This document shows positions 34,601 to 44,661 of a DNA stretch of 44,661 nucleotides, one piece after another. A model generated the notes under the pieces. The model made no database searches. It was not told the origin of the DNA and was given only the letters and a program-made list of their open reading frames with translations. Both the position numbers and the translations under genes were made by a program. The first letter of the stretch is position 1, and each line of letters begins with the position of its first letter. The stretch lies in the NCBI GenBank assembly GCA_037447655.1, contig JBBHKE010000237.1, positions 201,085 through 245,745 on the forward strand. Direction: 5' to 3'. Source of the stretch: Zygnema cylindricum. Lineage: Eukaryota > Streptophyta > Zygnematophyceae > Zygnematales > Zygnemataceae.

Positions 34601-37600
34601 TGTTTCTACCACAAATTTGAGTTTGCGCTAACAAAGATATTTGTAACAAGCAACGTTTATTGTTTGGATCACAAAAAAAGGTAAAATTAAGTCCGAACCA
34701 TGTTTATAACAAAAGTTTGCGTTTGCGCTAACATCAATAGTGGTATTAAACACTTAATATTGATAACGCTCACAAAAATAGTTAAAAATAACCCTAAACC
34801 ATGTTTCTAACACAAATTTGAGTTTGCCCTAACAAAGATATTTGTAACAAACAATGTTAATTGTTCGCCGTCACAAAAAGAGGTAAAATAAACTCCAAAC
34901 CATGTTTATAACAAAAGTTTGCGTTTGCGCTAACAACAATAGTGGTATTAAACACTTAATATTGATAACGCTCACAAAAATAGTTAAAAATACCCTAAAC
35001 CATGTTTCTAACACAAATTTGAGTTTGCCCTAACAAAGATATTTGTAACAGCTAATGTTTATTGTTCGCGGTCACAAAAAGTGTTAAAATAAACCTCGAA
35101 CCATGTTTATAACACAAGTTTGTGTTTGCGCTTAAAAGAATAGTGGTAAGAAACACTTTATATTGATAACGCTCACAAAAATAGTTAAAAAAAACCCTAA
35201 ACCATGTTTCTTACACAAATTTGAGTTTGCGCTAACAAAGATATTTGAAACAAACAACGTTTATTGTTTGCGGTCACAAAAAAAGTTAAAATAAACTCCG
35301 AACCATGTTTATAACACAAGTTTGTGTTTGCGCTAAAAAAAATTGTGGTAAAAACTCTTTATATTGTTAAAGCTCACAAAAATAGTTAAAAAAAAACCCA
35401 AAACCATGTTTCTTACACAAATTTGAGTTTGCGCTTACAAAGATATTTGTAACAAACAACGTTTTATAGTTCGCAGTCACAAAAAGAGGAAAAATAATCT
35501 TCGTACCATGTTTATAACACAAGTTTGTGATTGCGATAACAACAATAGTGCCATCAAACACTTTATATTGTTAAAGCTCACAAAAATAGTTAAAAAAAAC
35601 CCTAAACCATGTTTCTAACACAAATTTGAGTTTGCGCTAACAAAGATATTTGTTACAAACAACAACTATTCGCGATCACAAAAAGAGGTAAAATTAAGTA
35701 CGAACCATGTTTATAACACAAGTTTGTGTTTGCGTTAACAACAATAGTGGTAACAAACACTTTATATTTTTAACAATCACAAAAATAGTTAAAAAAAACC
35801 CTAAACCATGTTTCTAACACAAATTTGAGTTTGTGCTAACAAAGATATTTGTAACAAACAAAGTTTATTGTTTGCGGTCACAAAAAGAGGTAAAATAAAC
35901 TCCGAACCTATTTATAACACAAGTTTTTGTTTGCGCTAACAACAATAGTGCTATCAAACACTTTACATTGTTAACGCTCAAATAAATAGATAAAAAAAAA
36001 TCATAAACCATGTTTCTACCACAAATTTGAGTTTGTGCTAGCAAAGATATTTGTATCAAACAACGTTTATCATTCGCGGTCACAAAATGAGGAAAATTAA
36101 ACTTTAAACCATGCTTATAACACAAGTTTTTGTTTGCGCTAACAACAATAGTTGTGACAAACACTTTCTATTGTTAATACTCACAAAAATGGTTAAAAAA
36201 AACCTTAAACCAAGTTTCCAACACAAATTTGAGTTTGTGTTAACAAGGATATTTGTAACAAACAACCTTTGTTGTTTGCGGTCACAAAAAAAGTTAAAAT
36301 AAACTCCAAACCATGTTTAAAACACAAGTTTGTGTTTGCGCTAACAACAATAGTGGTAAAAAACTCTTTATATTGTTAACGCTCACAAAAATAGATAAAA
36401 AAAACCCAAAACCATGTTTCTTACACAAATTTGAGTTTGCGCTAACAAAGATGTTTGTAACAAACAACGTTTATTGTTCGCCGCCACAAAAAGAGGTAAA
36501 ATAAACTCCAAACCATGTTTGTAACACATGTTTGTGTTTGCGCTAACAACAATAGTGCCATCAAACACTTTATATTGTTAAAGCTCACAAAAATAGTTAA
36601 ATAAAACCTTAAACCATGGTTTTAACACAAATTTGAGCTTGGGCTATCAAAGATATTTGTAACAAACAACGTTTATTGTTCGCGGTCACAAAAAAAAGGG
36701 AAAATAAACTTTGGACCATGTTTGTAACACAAGTTAGTGTTTGGGTTAACAACAATAAAGGTAACAAACACTTTATATTTTAAACGCTCACAAAAATAGT
36801 TAAAAAAAACCCTATACCATGTTTCTAACATAAATATGAGTTTGTGCTAACAAAGATATTTGTAACAAACAACATTTATTGTTTGCGGTCACAAAAAGAG
36901 GTAAAATAAACTCCGAACCTATTTGTAGCACAAGTTTGTGTTTGCGCTAACATCAATAGTGGTAACAAACTCTTTCTTTTGTTAACACTCACAAAAATGG
37001 TAAAAAAAACCTTAAACCAAGTTTCCAACACAAATTTGAGTTTGTGCTAGCAAAGATATTTGTAACAAACAATGTTTATTGTTCGCGGTCACAAAAAAAG
37101 TTTAAATAAACTCCGAACCATGTTTATAACACAAATTTGTGTTTGCGCTAACAACAATAGTGGTAACAAACTCTTTATATTTTTAACGCTCACAAAAATA
37201 GTTAATAAAAACCCTAAACCATGTTTCTTACACAAATTTGAGTTTGCACTAACAAAGATATTTGTAACAAACAACGTTTATTGTTTGTAGTGACAAAAAG
37301 AGGTAAAATAATCTTCGTACCATGTTTATAACACAAGTTTGTGTTTGCGATAACAATATTAGTGGTAACAAACTCTTTAAATTGTAAATGCTCAAAGAAA
37401 TAGTTAAAAAAATCTCTAAACCATGTTTTAACACAAATTTGAGTATGCGCTAACAAAGATGTTTGTAACAAACAAAGTGTATTGTTTGCGGTCACAAAAA
37501 GAGGTAAATTAAACTCCGAACCTATTTGTAACACAAGTTTTTTTTTGCGCTAACAACAATAGTGCTATCAAACACTTAACATTGTGAACCCTCAAATAAA

Positions 37601-39459
37601 TAGATCGAAAAAAATCCTAAACTATGTTTCTACCACAAATTTGAGTTTGCGCTAACAAAGATATTTGTAACAAACAACGTCTATTGTTCGCGGTACAAAA
37701 AGAGGTAAAATAATCTCCAAACTATGTTTATTACTCAAGTTTGCGTTTGCGCTAACAACAATAGTGGTAACAAACACTTTATACTATTAACCCTCAAAAA
37801 AATAGTAAAAAAACACCCTAAACCATGTTTCTTACACAAATTTGAGTTTGCCCTAACAAAGATATTTGTAATAAACAATGTTTATTGTTCGCAGTCACAA
37901 AAATAGGTAAAATAATCTCCATACCATGTTTATAACACAAATTTTTGTTTGCAATAACAACAATAGTGGTAACATACTCTTTAAATTGTAAATGCCCAAA
38001 GAAATAGTTAAAAAAATCCCTAAACCATGTTTTAACATAGATTTTTGTTTGCGCTTACAAAGATGTTTGTAACAAAAAACGTTTATTGTTAGCCGCCACA
38101 AAAAGAGGTAAAATAAACTCCAATCAATGTTTATAACACAAAGTTGTGTTTGCGATAACAACAATAGTGGGAACAAACACTTTCTATTGTTAACACTCAC
38201 AAAAATGGTTAAAAAAAACCTTAAACCAAGTTTCCAAGATAAATTTGAGTTTGAGCTAGCAAAGATATTTGTAACTAACAACGTTTATTGTTGCGGTCAC
38301 AAAAAGAGGTAGAATAAACTCTGAACCATATTTATAACACAAGTTTGTGTTTGCGCTAACAACAATAGTGGTAAAAAACTCTTTATATTGTTAACGCTCA
38401 CAAAATTAGTTCAAAAAAATCGGTAAACCAAGATTCCAACACAAATTTGAGTTTGTGCTAGCAAAGATATTTGTAACAAACAACGTTTTTTGTTCGTGGT
38501 CACAAAATAAGTTAAAATAAACATCGAACCATGTTTATAACACAAGTTTGTGTTTGCGCTAACAACAATAGTGGTAACAAACACTTTCTATTGTTAACAT
38601 TCACAAAATTGGTAAAAAAAAACCCTAAACCATGTTTCCAACACAAATTTGAGTTTGTACTAGCAAAGATGTTTGTAACAAACAACGTTTATTGTTTGCC
38701 GCCACAAAAAGAGGTAAAATAAACTCCGAACCATGTTTATAACACAAGTATGTGTTTGTGCTTACAACAATAGTGGTAACAAACTCTTTATATTGTTAAC
38801 GCTCACAAAAATAGTTAAAAAATACCCTAAACCATGTTTCTAACACAAGTTTGAGTTTGCGCTAACAAAGATGTTTGTAACAAACAACATTTATTGTTCG
38901 CCGCCACAAAATGAGGTAAAATAAACTCCAAACCATGTTTATAACACAAGTTTGTGTTTGCGCTTACAACAATAGTGGTAACAAACCGTTTCTATTGTTA
39001 ACATTCGCAAAATTGGTAAAAAAATCCCTAAACCATGTTTTAACACAAATTTGAGTTTGCGCTAACAAAGATATTCATAACAAACAAAGTTTATTATTCG
39101 TGGTCATAAAAGAGGTAAAAAAATTTCCGAACCATGTTTATAACACAAGTTTGTGTTTGCGATAACAACAATAGTGGGAACAAACACTTTATATTGTTAA
39201 CGCTCACAAAATTTCTATAAAAAACCGTAACCATGTTTGTAACAAAAATTTCAATTTGCGCTAACAAAGATATTTGTAATAAACAACGTTTATTGTTCGC
39301 GGTCACTAAACGAGGATAAATAAACCCCAAACCATGTTTATAACACAAGTTTGTGTTTGCGCTAACAAAAATAGTGGTAACAAGCACTTTCTATTGTTAA
39401 CACTTACAAAAATAGTTAAAAAAAACCCTATACCAAGTTTCTAACACAAATTTGAATTT

Positions 39460-40045
39460 GCGCTAACAAAGATATTTGTAACAAACAATGTTTATTGTTC
39501 CCGGTCCCAAAAAAAGGTAAAATAAAATCTAAACCATGTTTATAACACAAGTTTGTGTTTGCGCTAACAATAATAGTGGTAAAAAACTCTTTATATCAAT
39601 AACGCTCACAAAAATAGTTAAAACAATTCCTAAACCATGTTTCTAACACAAATTTGAGTTTGCGCTTACGAAGATATTTGTAACAAACAACGTTTATTTG
39701 TTGCGGTCACAAAATGAGGTAAAATATATTGCGAACCATGTTTATAACACAAGTTTGTGATTACGCTAACAACAATAGTGGTAACAAACTCTTTATATTG
39801 TTAGCGCTCACATATTTAGTTTAAAAAAACCGTAAGCTAAGTTTCCAACACAAATTTGAGTTTGAGCGAAAAAATATATTTGTAACAAACAACTTTTTGT
39901 TTGCTGTCACAAAAAGAGGTAAAATAATCTCCGAACAATGTTTATAACACAAGTTTGTGTTTGCGCTAACAACAATAGTGGTAACAAACAATTTATACTA
40001 TTAACTCTCAAAAAAATAGTTAAAAAAATCCCTAAACCAAGTTTC
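39460..40045 (+). repeat. Four-dimer higher-order repeat, copy 1 (partner 40265-40850)
   Basis: Private variants recur at a constant offset of 805 bp: CGGTCCCAAAAAAAGGTAAA, CTTACGAAGATATTTG, GTCACAAAATGAGGTAAAAT, ATATTGCGAA, GAGTTTGAGCGAA, AACAACTTTTTGTTTGCTGT and TATACTATTAAC. The offset is four dimers (eight monomers). It is the clearest case in the window of a multi-dimer unit repeated next to itself. Confidence 0.85.
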
Positions 40046-40264
40046 TAACACAAATTTGAGTTTGCGCTAACAAAGATATTTATAACAAACCACGTTTATT
40101 ATTCGTGGTCATAAAAGAGGTAAAGTAAACTCCGAACCATGTTTATAACACAAGTTTGTGTTTTCGCTAACAACAATAGTGTAAACAAACTCTTTATATT
40201 GTTACGCTCACAAAATTAGTTCAAAAAAAACACTAAACAAAGTTTCCAACACAAATTTGAGTTT

Positions 40265-40850
40265 GCGCTAACAAAGATATTTGTAACAAACAATGTTTAT
40301 TGTTAGCGGTCCCAAAAAAAGGTAAAATATAATCTGAACCATGTTTATAACACAAGTTTGTGTTTGCGCTAACAACAATAGTGGTAACAAACAATTTATA
40401 TTAATAAAGCTCACAAAAATAGTTAAAAAAATTCCTAAACCATGTTTCTAACACAAATTTGAGTTTGCACTTACGAAGATATTTGTAACAAACAACGTTT
40501 ATTTGTCGCGGTCACAAAATGAGGTAAAATATATTGCGAATCATGTTTATAACACAAGTTTGTGATTACACTAACAACAATAGTGATAACAAACTCTTTA
40601 TATTGTTAATGCTCACAAATTTAGTTCAAAAAAACCCTAAGCTAAGTTTCCAACACAAATTTGAGTTTGAGCGAACAAATAAATTTGTAACAAACAACTT
40701 TTTGTTTGCTGTCACAAAAAGAGGTAAAATAATCTCCGAACCGTGTTTATAACACAAGTTTGTGTTTGCGCTAACAACAATAGTGGTAACAAACACTTTA
40801 TACTATTAACGCTCAAAAAAATAGTTAAAAAAATCCCTAAACCATGTTTT
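40265..40850 (+). repeat. Four-dimer higher-order repeat, copy 2 (partner 39460-40045)
   Basis: Second copy at +805 bp. A similar step of 807 bp links the B/A pair near 41723 with the one near 42530 (CCATTTTTGTAACA, then TTAACTCTCATAA, then CTAAGTTTCCAACACAAATTG), so four dimers may be a favoured amplification unit here. Confidence 0.85.
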
Positions 40851-41621
40851 AACACATATTTGAGTTTGCGCTAACAAAGATGTTTGTAACAAACAACGTT
40901 TATTGTTCGCCGCCACAAAAAGAGGTAAAACAAACTCCGAAGCATGTTTATAACACAAGTTTGTGTTTGCGCTAACATCAAAGTGGTAACAAATACTTTC
41001 TATTCTTAACATTCACAAAATTGGTAAAAAAATACCCTAAACCATGTTTCTAACATAAATTTGATTTTGTGCTAACAAAGATATTTATAGCAAACAACGT
41101 TTATTTTTCACTGTCACAAAAGAGGAAATAACACAAGTTTGTGTTTGCGGTAACAACAATAGTGGGAACAATCACTTTATATTGTTAACGCTCACAAAAT
41201 ATTTATAAAAAACAATAAACCATGTTTGCAACAAAAATTTCAATTTGAGCTAACAAAGATATTTGTAACAAACAAAGTTTATTGTTCACGGTCACTAAAA
41301 GAGGATAAATAAACTCCAAACCATGTTTATAACGCAAGTTTGTGTTTGCGCTAACAAAAATAGTGGTAACAAACACTTTCTATTATTAACACTCACAAAA
41401 ATGGTTAAAAAAAACCCTATACCAAGTTTCTAACACAAATTTGAGTTTGCGCTAACAAAGATATTTAAAACAAACAACGTTTATTATTCGTGGTCACAAA
41501 AGAGCTAAAATAAATTCCGAACCATGTTTATAACACAAGTTTGTGTTTGCGCTAACAACAATAGTGTAAACAAACTCTTTATATTGTTAACACTCACAAA
41601 ATATTTCTAAAAAACCATAAA

Positions 41622-41722
41622 CCATGTTTCTAACACAAATTTGAGTTTGCGCTAACAAAGATATTTGTAACAAACAACGTTTATTGTTCGCAGTCACAAA
41701 AAGAGGTAAAATAAACTCCGAA
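41622..41722 (+). repeat. Representative A monomer (101 bp)
   Basis: This copy is very close to the A consensus that I read by eye. In order it holds the CCATGTTTCTAACAC start, the near-palindrome AACACAAATTTGAGTT (columns 11-26), GTTTGCGCTAAC (columns 24-35), a second imperfect dyad centred on AACGTT (columns 56-61), TTCGC followed by GTCACAAAAAGAGGT, and the end AAACTCCGAA. It is rich in CpG for such an AT-rich sequence: GCGC, ACGT, TCGC and CCGA. At the position where B has telomere sequence, A has the diverged AAACTCCGAACC. Confidence 0.95.
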
Positions 41723-41823
41723 CCATTTTTGTAACACAAGTTTGTGTTTGCGCTAACAACAATATTGGTAACAAACTCTTTATATTGTTAACTCTCATAA
41801 ATTTAGTTCAAAAAAACCCTAAG
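41723..41823 (+). repeat. Representative B monomer (101 bp)
   Basis: The B monomer shares the start, the GTTTGCGCTAAC core and the TCACAAAAA block with A. It differs by AACACAAGTTTGTGTT (perfect 7-bp arms), CAATAGTGGTAAC in place of the A sequence GATATTTGTAAC, GTTAAC (a 6-bp palindrome), and an A-tract leading into the telomere-like end. This copy has small deviations: CCATTTTTG at the start, and CCCTAAGC at the end in place of CCCTAAACC. Agreement with A is about 80 of 101 columns by hand count on the consensus, which implies an old monomer duplication followed by amplification of the pair. Confidence 0.93.
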
Positions 41824-44661
41824 CTAAGTTTCCAACACAAATTGAGTTTCCGCTAAGAAAGATATTTGTAACAAACAACGTTTATTGTTCGCGGTCACAA
41901 AAAGAGGTAAAATAATCTCCGAACCATGTTTATAACACAAGTTTGTGTTTGCGCTAACAACAATAGTGGTAACAAACACTTTATACTATTAATGCTCAAA
42001 GAAATAGTTAAAAAAATCCCTAAACCATGTTTCTAACACATATTTGAGTTTGCGCTAACAAAGATGTTTGTAACAAACAACGTTTATTGTTCGCCGCCAC
42101 AAAAAGAGGTAAAACAAACTCCGAACCATGTTTATAACACAAGTTTGATTTTGCGCTAACAACAATAGTGTAAACAAACTCTTTATATTGTTAACATTCA
42201 CAAAATTGGTAAAAAAATACCCTAAACCATGTTTCTAACACAAATTTAATTTTGTGCTAACAAAGATATTTGTAACAAACAACGTTTATTGTTCGCGGTC
42301 ACAAAAAAGGGTAAAACAATCTCCGAAATATGTTTATAACACAAGTTTGTGTTTGCGCTAACAAAAATAGTGGTAACAAATACTTACAATTGTTAACACT
42401 CACAAAAATGGTTAAAAAAAACCCTAAACCATGTTTCGAACACAAATTTGAGTTTGCGCTAACAAAGATATTTGTAACAAACAACGTTTATTGTTCGCAG
42501 TCACAAAAAGAGGTAAAATAAACTCCTAACCATTTTTGTAACATAAGTTTGTGTTTGCGCTAACAACAATAGTGGTAACAAACTCTTTATATTGTTAACT
42601 CTCATAATTTTAGTTCAAAAAAACCATAAGCTAAGTTTCCAACACAAATTGAGTTTGCGCTAACAAAGATATTTGTAACAAACAGTGTTTATTGTTCGCG
42701 GTCACAAAAAGAGGTAAAATAAAATCTATACCATGTTTGTAACACATGTTTGTGTTTGCGCTAACAACAACAGTGCTATCAAACACTTTTTATTGTTAAC
42801 GCCCACAAAAATAGTTAAAAAAAACCCTAAACCATGTTTCTAACTCAAATTTGAGTTTGCGCTAACAAAGATATTTTTTACAAACAACAACTATTGTTCA
42901 CGATCACAAAAAGAGGTAAAATTAAGTCCGAACCATGTTTATAACACAAGTTTGTGTATGCGTTAACAACAATAGTCGTAACAAGCTCTTTAAATTGTAA
43001 ATGCTCAAAGAAATAGTTAAAAAAATCCCTAAACCATGTTTCTAACACAAATTTGAGTTTGTGCTGACAAAGATATTTGTAACAAACAACACTTACTGTT
43101 CTCCGCCACAAAAAGAGGTAAAATAAAATCTAAACCATGTTAGTAACACATGTTTGTGTTTGAGCTAACAACAATAGTGCCATCAAACACTTTATATTGT
43201 TAAAGCTCACAAAAATAGTTAAAAAAAACCTTAAAACATGTTTTTAACACAAATTTGAGCTTGGGCTATCAAAGATATTTGTAACAAACAACGTTTATTG
43301 TTCGTGGTCACAAAAAGATGGAAAATAATCTCTCGACCATGTTTGTAACACAAGTTTGTGTTTGCGCTAACAACAACAGTGCTATGAAACACTTTATATT
43401 GTTAACGCTCACAAAAATAGTTAAAAAAAACCCTAAACCATGTTTCTAACACAAATTTGAGTTTGCGCTAACAAAGATATTTGTTACAAACAACAACTAT
43501 TGTTCGCGATCACAAAAAAAGGAAAAATTAAGTCCAAACCATGTTTATAACACAAGTTTGTGTTTGCGTTAACAACAATAGTCATAACAAACACTTTATA
43601 TTTTTAACGCTCACAAAAATAGTTGAAAAAAAACCCTAAACCATGTTTCTAACACACATTTGAGTTTGTGCTAACAAAGATATTTGTAACAAACAAAGTT
43701 TATTGTTTGCGGTCACAAAAAGAGGTAAATTAAACTCCGAACCTATTTGTAACACAAGTTTTTGTTTGCGCTAACAACAATAGTGCTAGCAAAACACTTT
43801 ACATTATGAATGCTCAAATAAATAGATCGAAAAAAATCTTAAACCATGTTTCTACCACAAATTTGAGTTTGCGCTAACAAAGATATCTGTAACAAACAAC
43901 GTTTTTAGTTCGCAGTCACAAAAAGAGGTAAAATAATCTCTCTACCATGTTTATAACACAAGTTTGTGTTTGCAACAACAACAATAGTAGTAACAAATTC
44001 TTTAAATTGTAATTGCTCAAATAAATAGTTAAAAAAATCCCTAAACCATGTTTTAACACAGATTTGAGTTTGCGCTTACAAAGATGTTTGTAACAAACAA
44101 CGTTTATTGTTCTCCGCCACAAAAAGAGGTAAAATAAAATCTTAAACATGTTTGTAGCACATGTTTGTGTTTGCGCTATCAACAATAGTGCCATCAAACA
44201 CTTTATATTGTTAAACCTCACAAAAGTAGGTAAAAAAAACCTTAAAACATGTTTTTAACACAAATTTGAGCTTGGGCAATCAAAGATATTTGTAAAAAAC
44301 AATGTTTATTGTTCGTGGTCAAAAAAAGATGGAAAATAAACTCTGGACCATGTTTGTAACACAAGTTTGTGTTTGCGCTATCAACAATAGTGCCATCAAA
44401 CACTTTATATTGTTAAACCTCACAAAAATAGTTAAAAAAAACCTTATAACATGTTTCTAACACAAATTTGAGTTTGCGCTAACAAAAATATTTGTAACAA
44501 ACAAAGTTTATTGTTCGCGGTCACAAAAAGTGGTAAAATAATCTCTGAACCATGTTTATAACACAAGTTTGTGTTTGCGCTAACAACAATAGTGGTAAAA
44601 AACTCTTTATATTGTTAACGCTCACAAAAATATTAAAAAAAAAAACCTAAACTATTTTTTC

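Larger units (their letters stand above)
31274..44661 (+). repeat. Tandem satellite array, right arm
   Basis: This arm has the same orientation and A-B dimer as the left arm, and contains no gene. It is a mosaic of recurring variant classes: a B with CTCAAATAAATAGATCG, an A with GAGCTTGGGCTATC, a B with AAATTGTAAAYGCTCAAAGA that precedes a shortened A start (CCATGTTTTAACAC), and a B end CTAAGCTAAGTTTCCAAC. Four-dimer (about 805-bp) periodicity is visible between 39.5 and 42.7 kb. Shortened monomers occur at 31618 and near 41120. The window ends inside a B monomer, so the array continues beyond it. Confidence 0.97.

Noticed and set aside
36111-36504. Plus-strand 60-95-codon frames with the pattern MFITQVCVCANNNSGNKLFIL
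   Set aside because: Same explanation: each begins at the ATG inside the CCATGTTTATAAC start of a B monomer and runs through the next A. The ATG is present in hundreds of monomers.
37895-38281. Minus-strand reading frames of 60-128 codons across the satellite, sharing a peptide pattern like MFVTTIVVSANTNLCYKHG
   Set aside because: They are the repeat translated. The dimer is about 202 bp, not a multiple of three, so successive dimers are read in different frames and the peptides vary only as the repeat does. There is no start context, domain or codon bias pointing to a gene.
41686-41702. CENP-B box-like site at TTCGC
   Set aside because: Apart from TTCG the required A and CGGG positions are not met in the A consensus, so there is no support for a CENP-B box.
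1-44661. CRISPR array
   Set aside because: Repeats are contiguous 101-bp monomers with no short constant repeat separated by unique spacers, and no cas-like gene is present.

Overview
The window is almost entirely one AT-rich tandem satellite. I see no gene that I can support. The basic unit is a 101-bp monomer that occurs in two diverged forms, A and B, arranged as an alternating A-B dimer of about 202 bp. Hand-aligned, my reading of the A and B consensus agrees at about 80 of 101 columns with no gap. By length there are roughly 215 dimers (about 430 monomers) on the two sides of a single unrelated island. The end of each B monomer runs into the next A through AAACCCTAAACC, which is plant-type telomere sequence (CCCTAAA)n. 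This, together with a plant-style G-box in the island and an LTR-like terminus, suggests plant nuclear heterochromatin. I cannot tell from sequence alone whether it is centromeric, pericentromeric, subtelomeric or an interstitial knob, and I do not recognise the species.

Layout: 1-23924 is satellite in one orientation. Its first 16 kb is marked by a distinct subfamily, and the block contains several duplicated segments and A/B hybrid monomers. 23925-24589 is the same satellite in the opposite orientation, about 3.3 dimers. 24590-30020 returns to the original orientation. 30021-31273 is a 1.25-kb non-satellite island of mixed composition. It includes a 149-bp direct repeat (period 163 bp) whose outer end looks like a retrotransposon LTR terminus, and a small GC-rich patch with a G-box. 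31274-44661 is again satellite, with mixed variant classes and traces of an 805-bp (four-dimer) higher-order period.

There are no genes working together here. The biology is that of a satellite evolving by unequal exchange, segmental duplication, inversion and CpG decay. All open reading frames in the satellite are translations of the repeat itself. The most interesting points are the dimer with a telomere motif in only one half, reciprocal A/B hybrid monomers, the inverted block, and the island, which lacks target-site duplications and interrupts the satellite phase.
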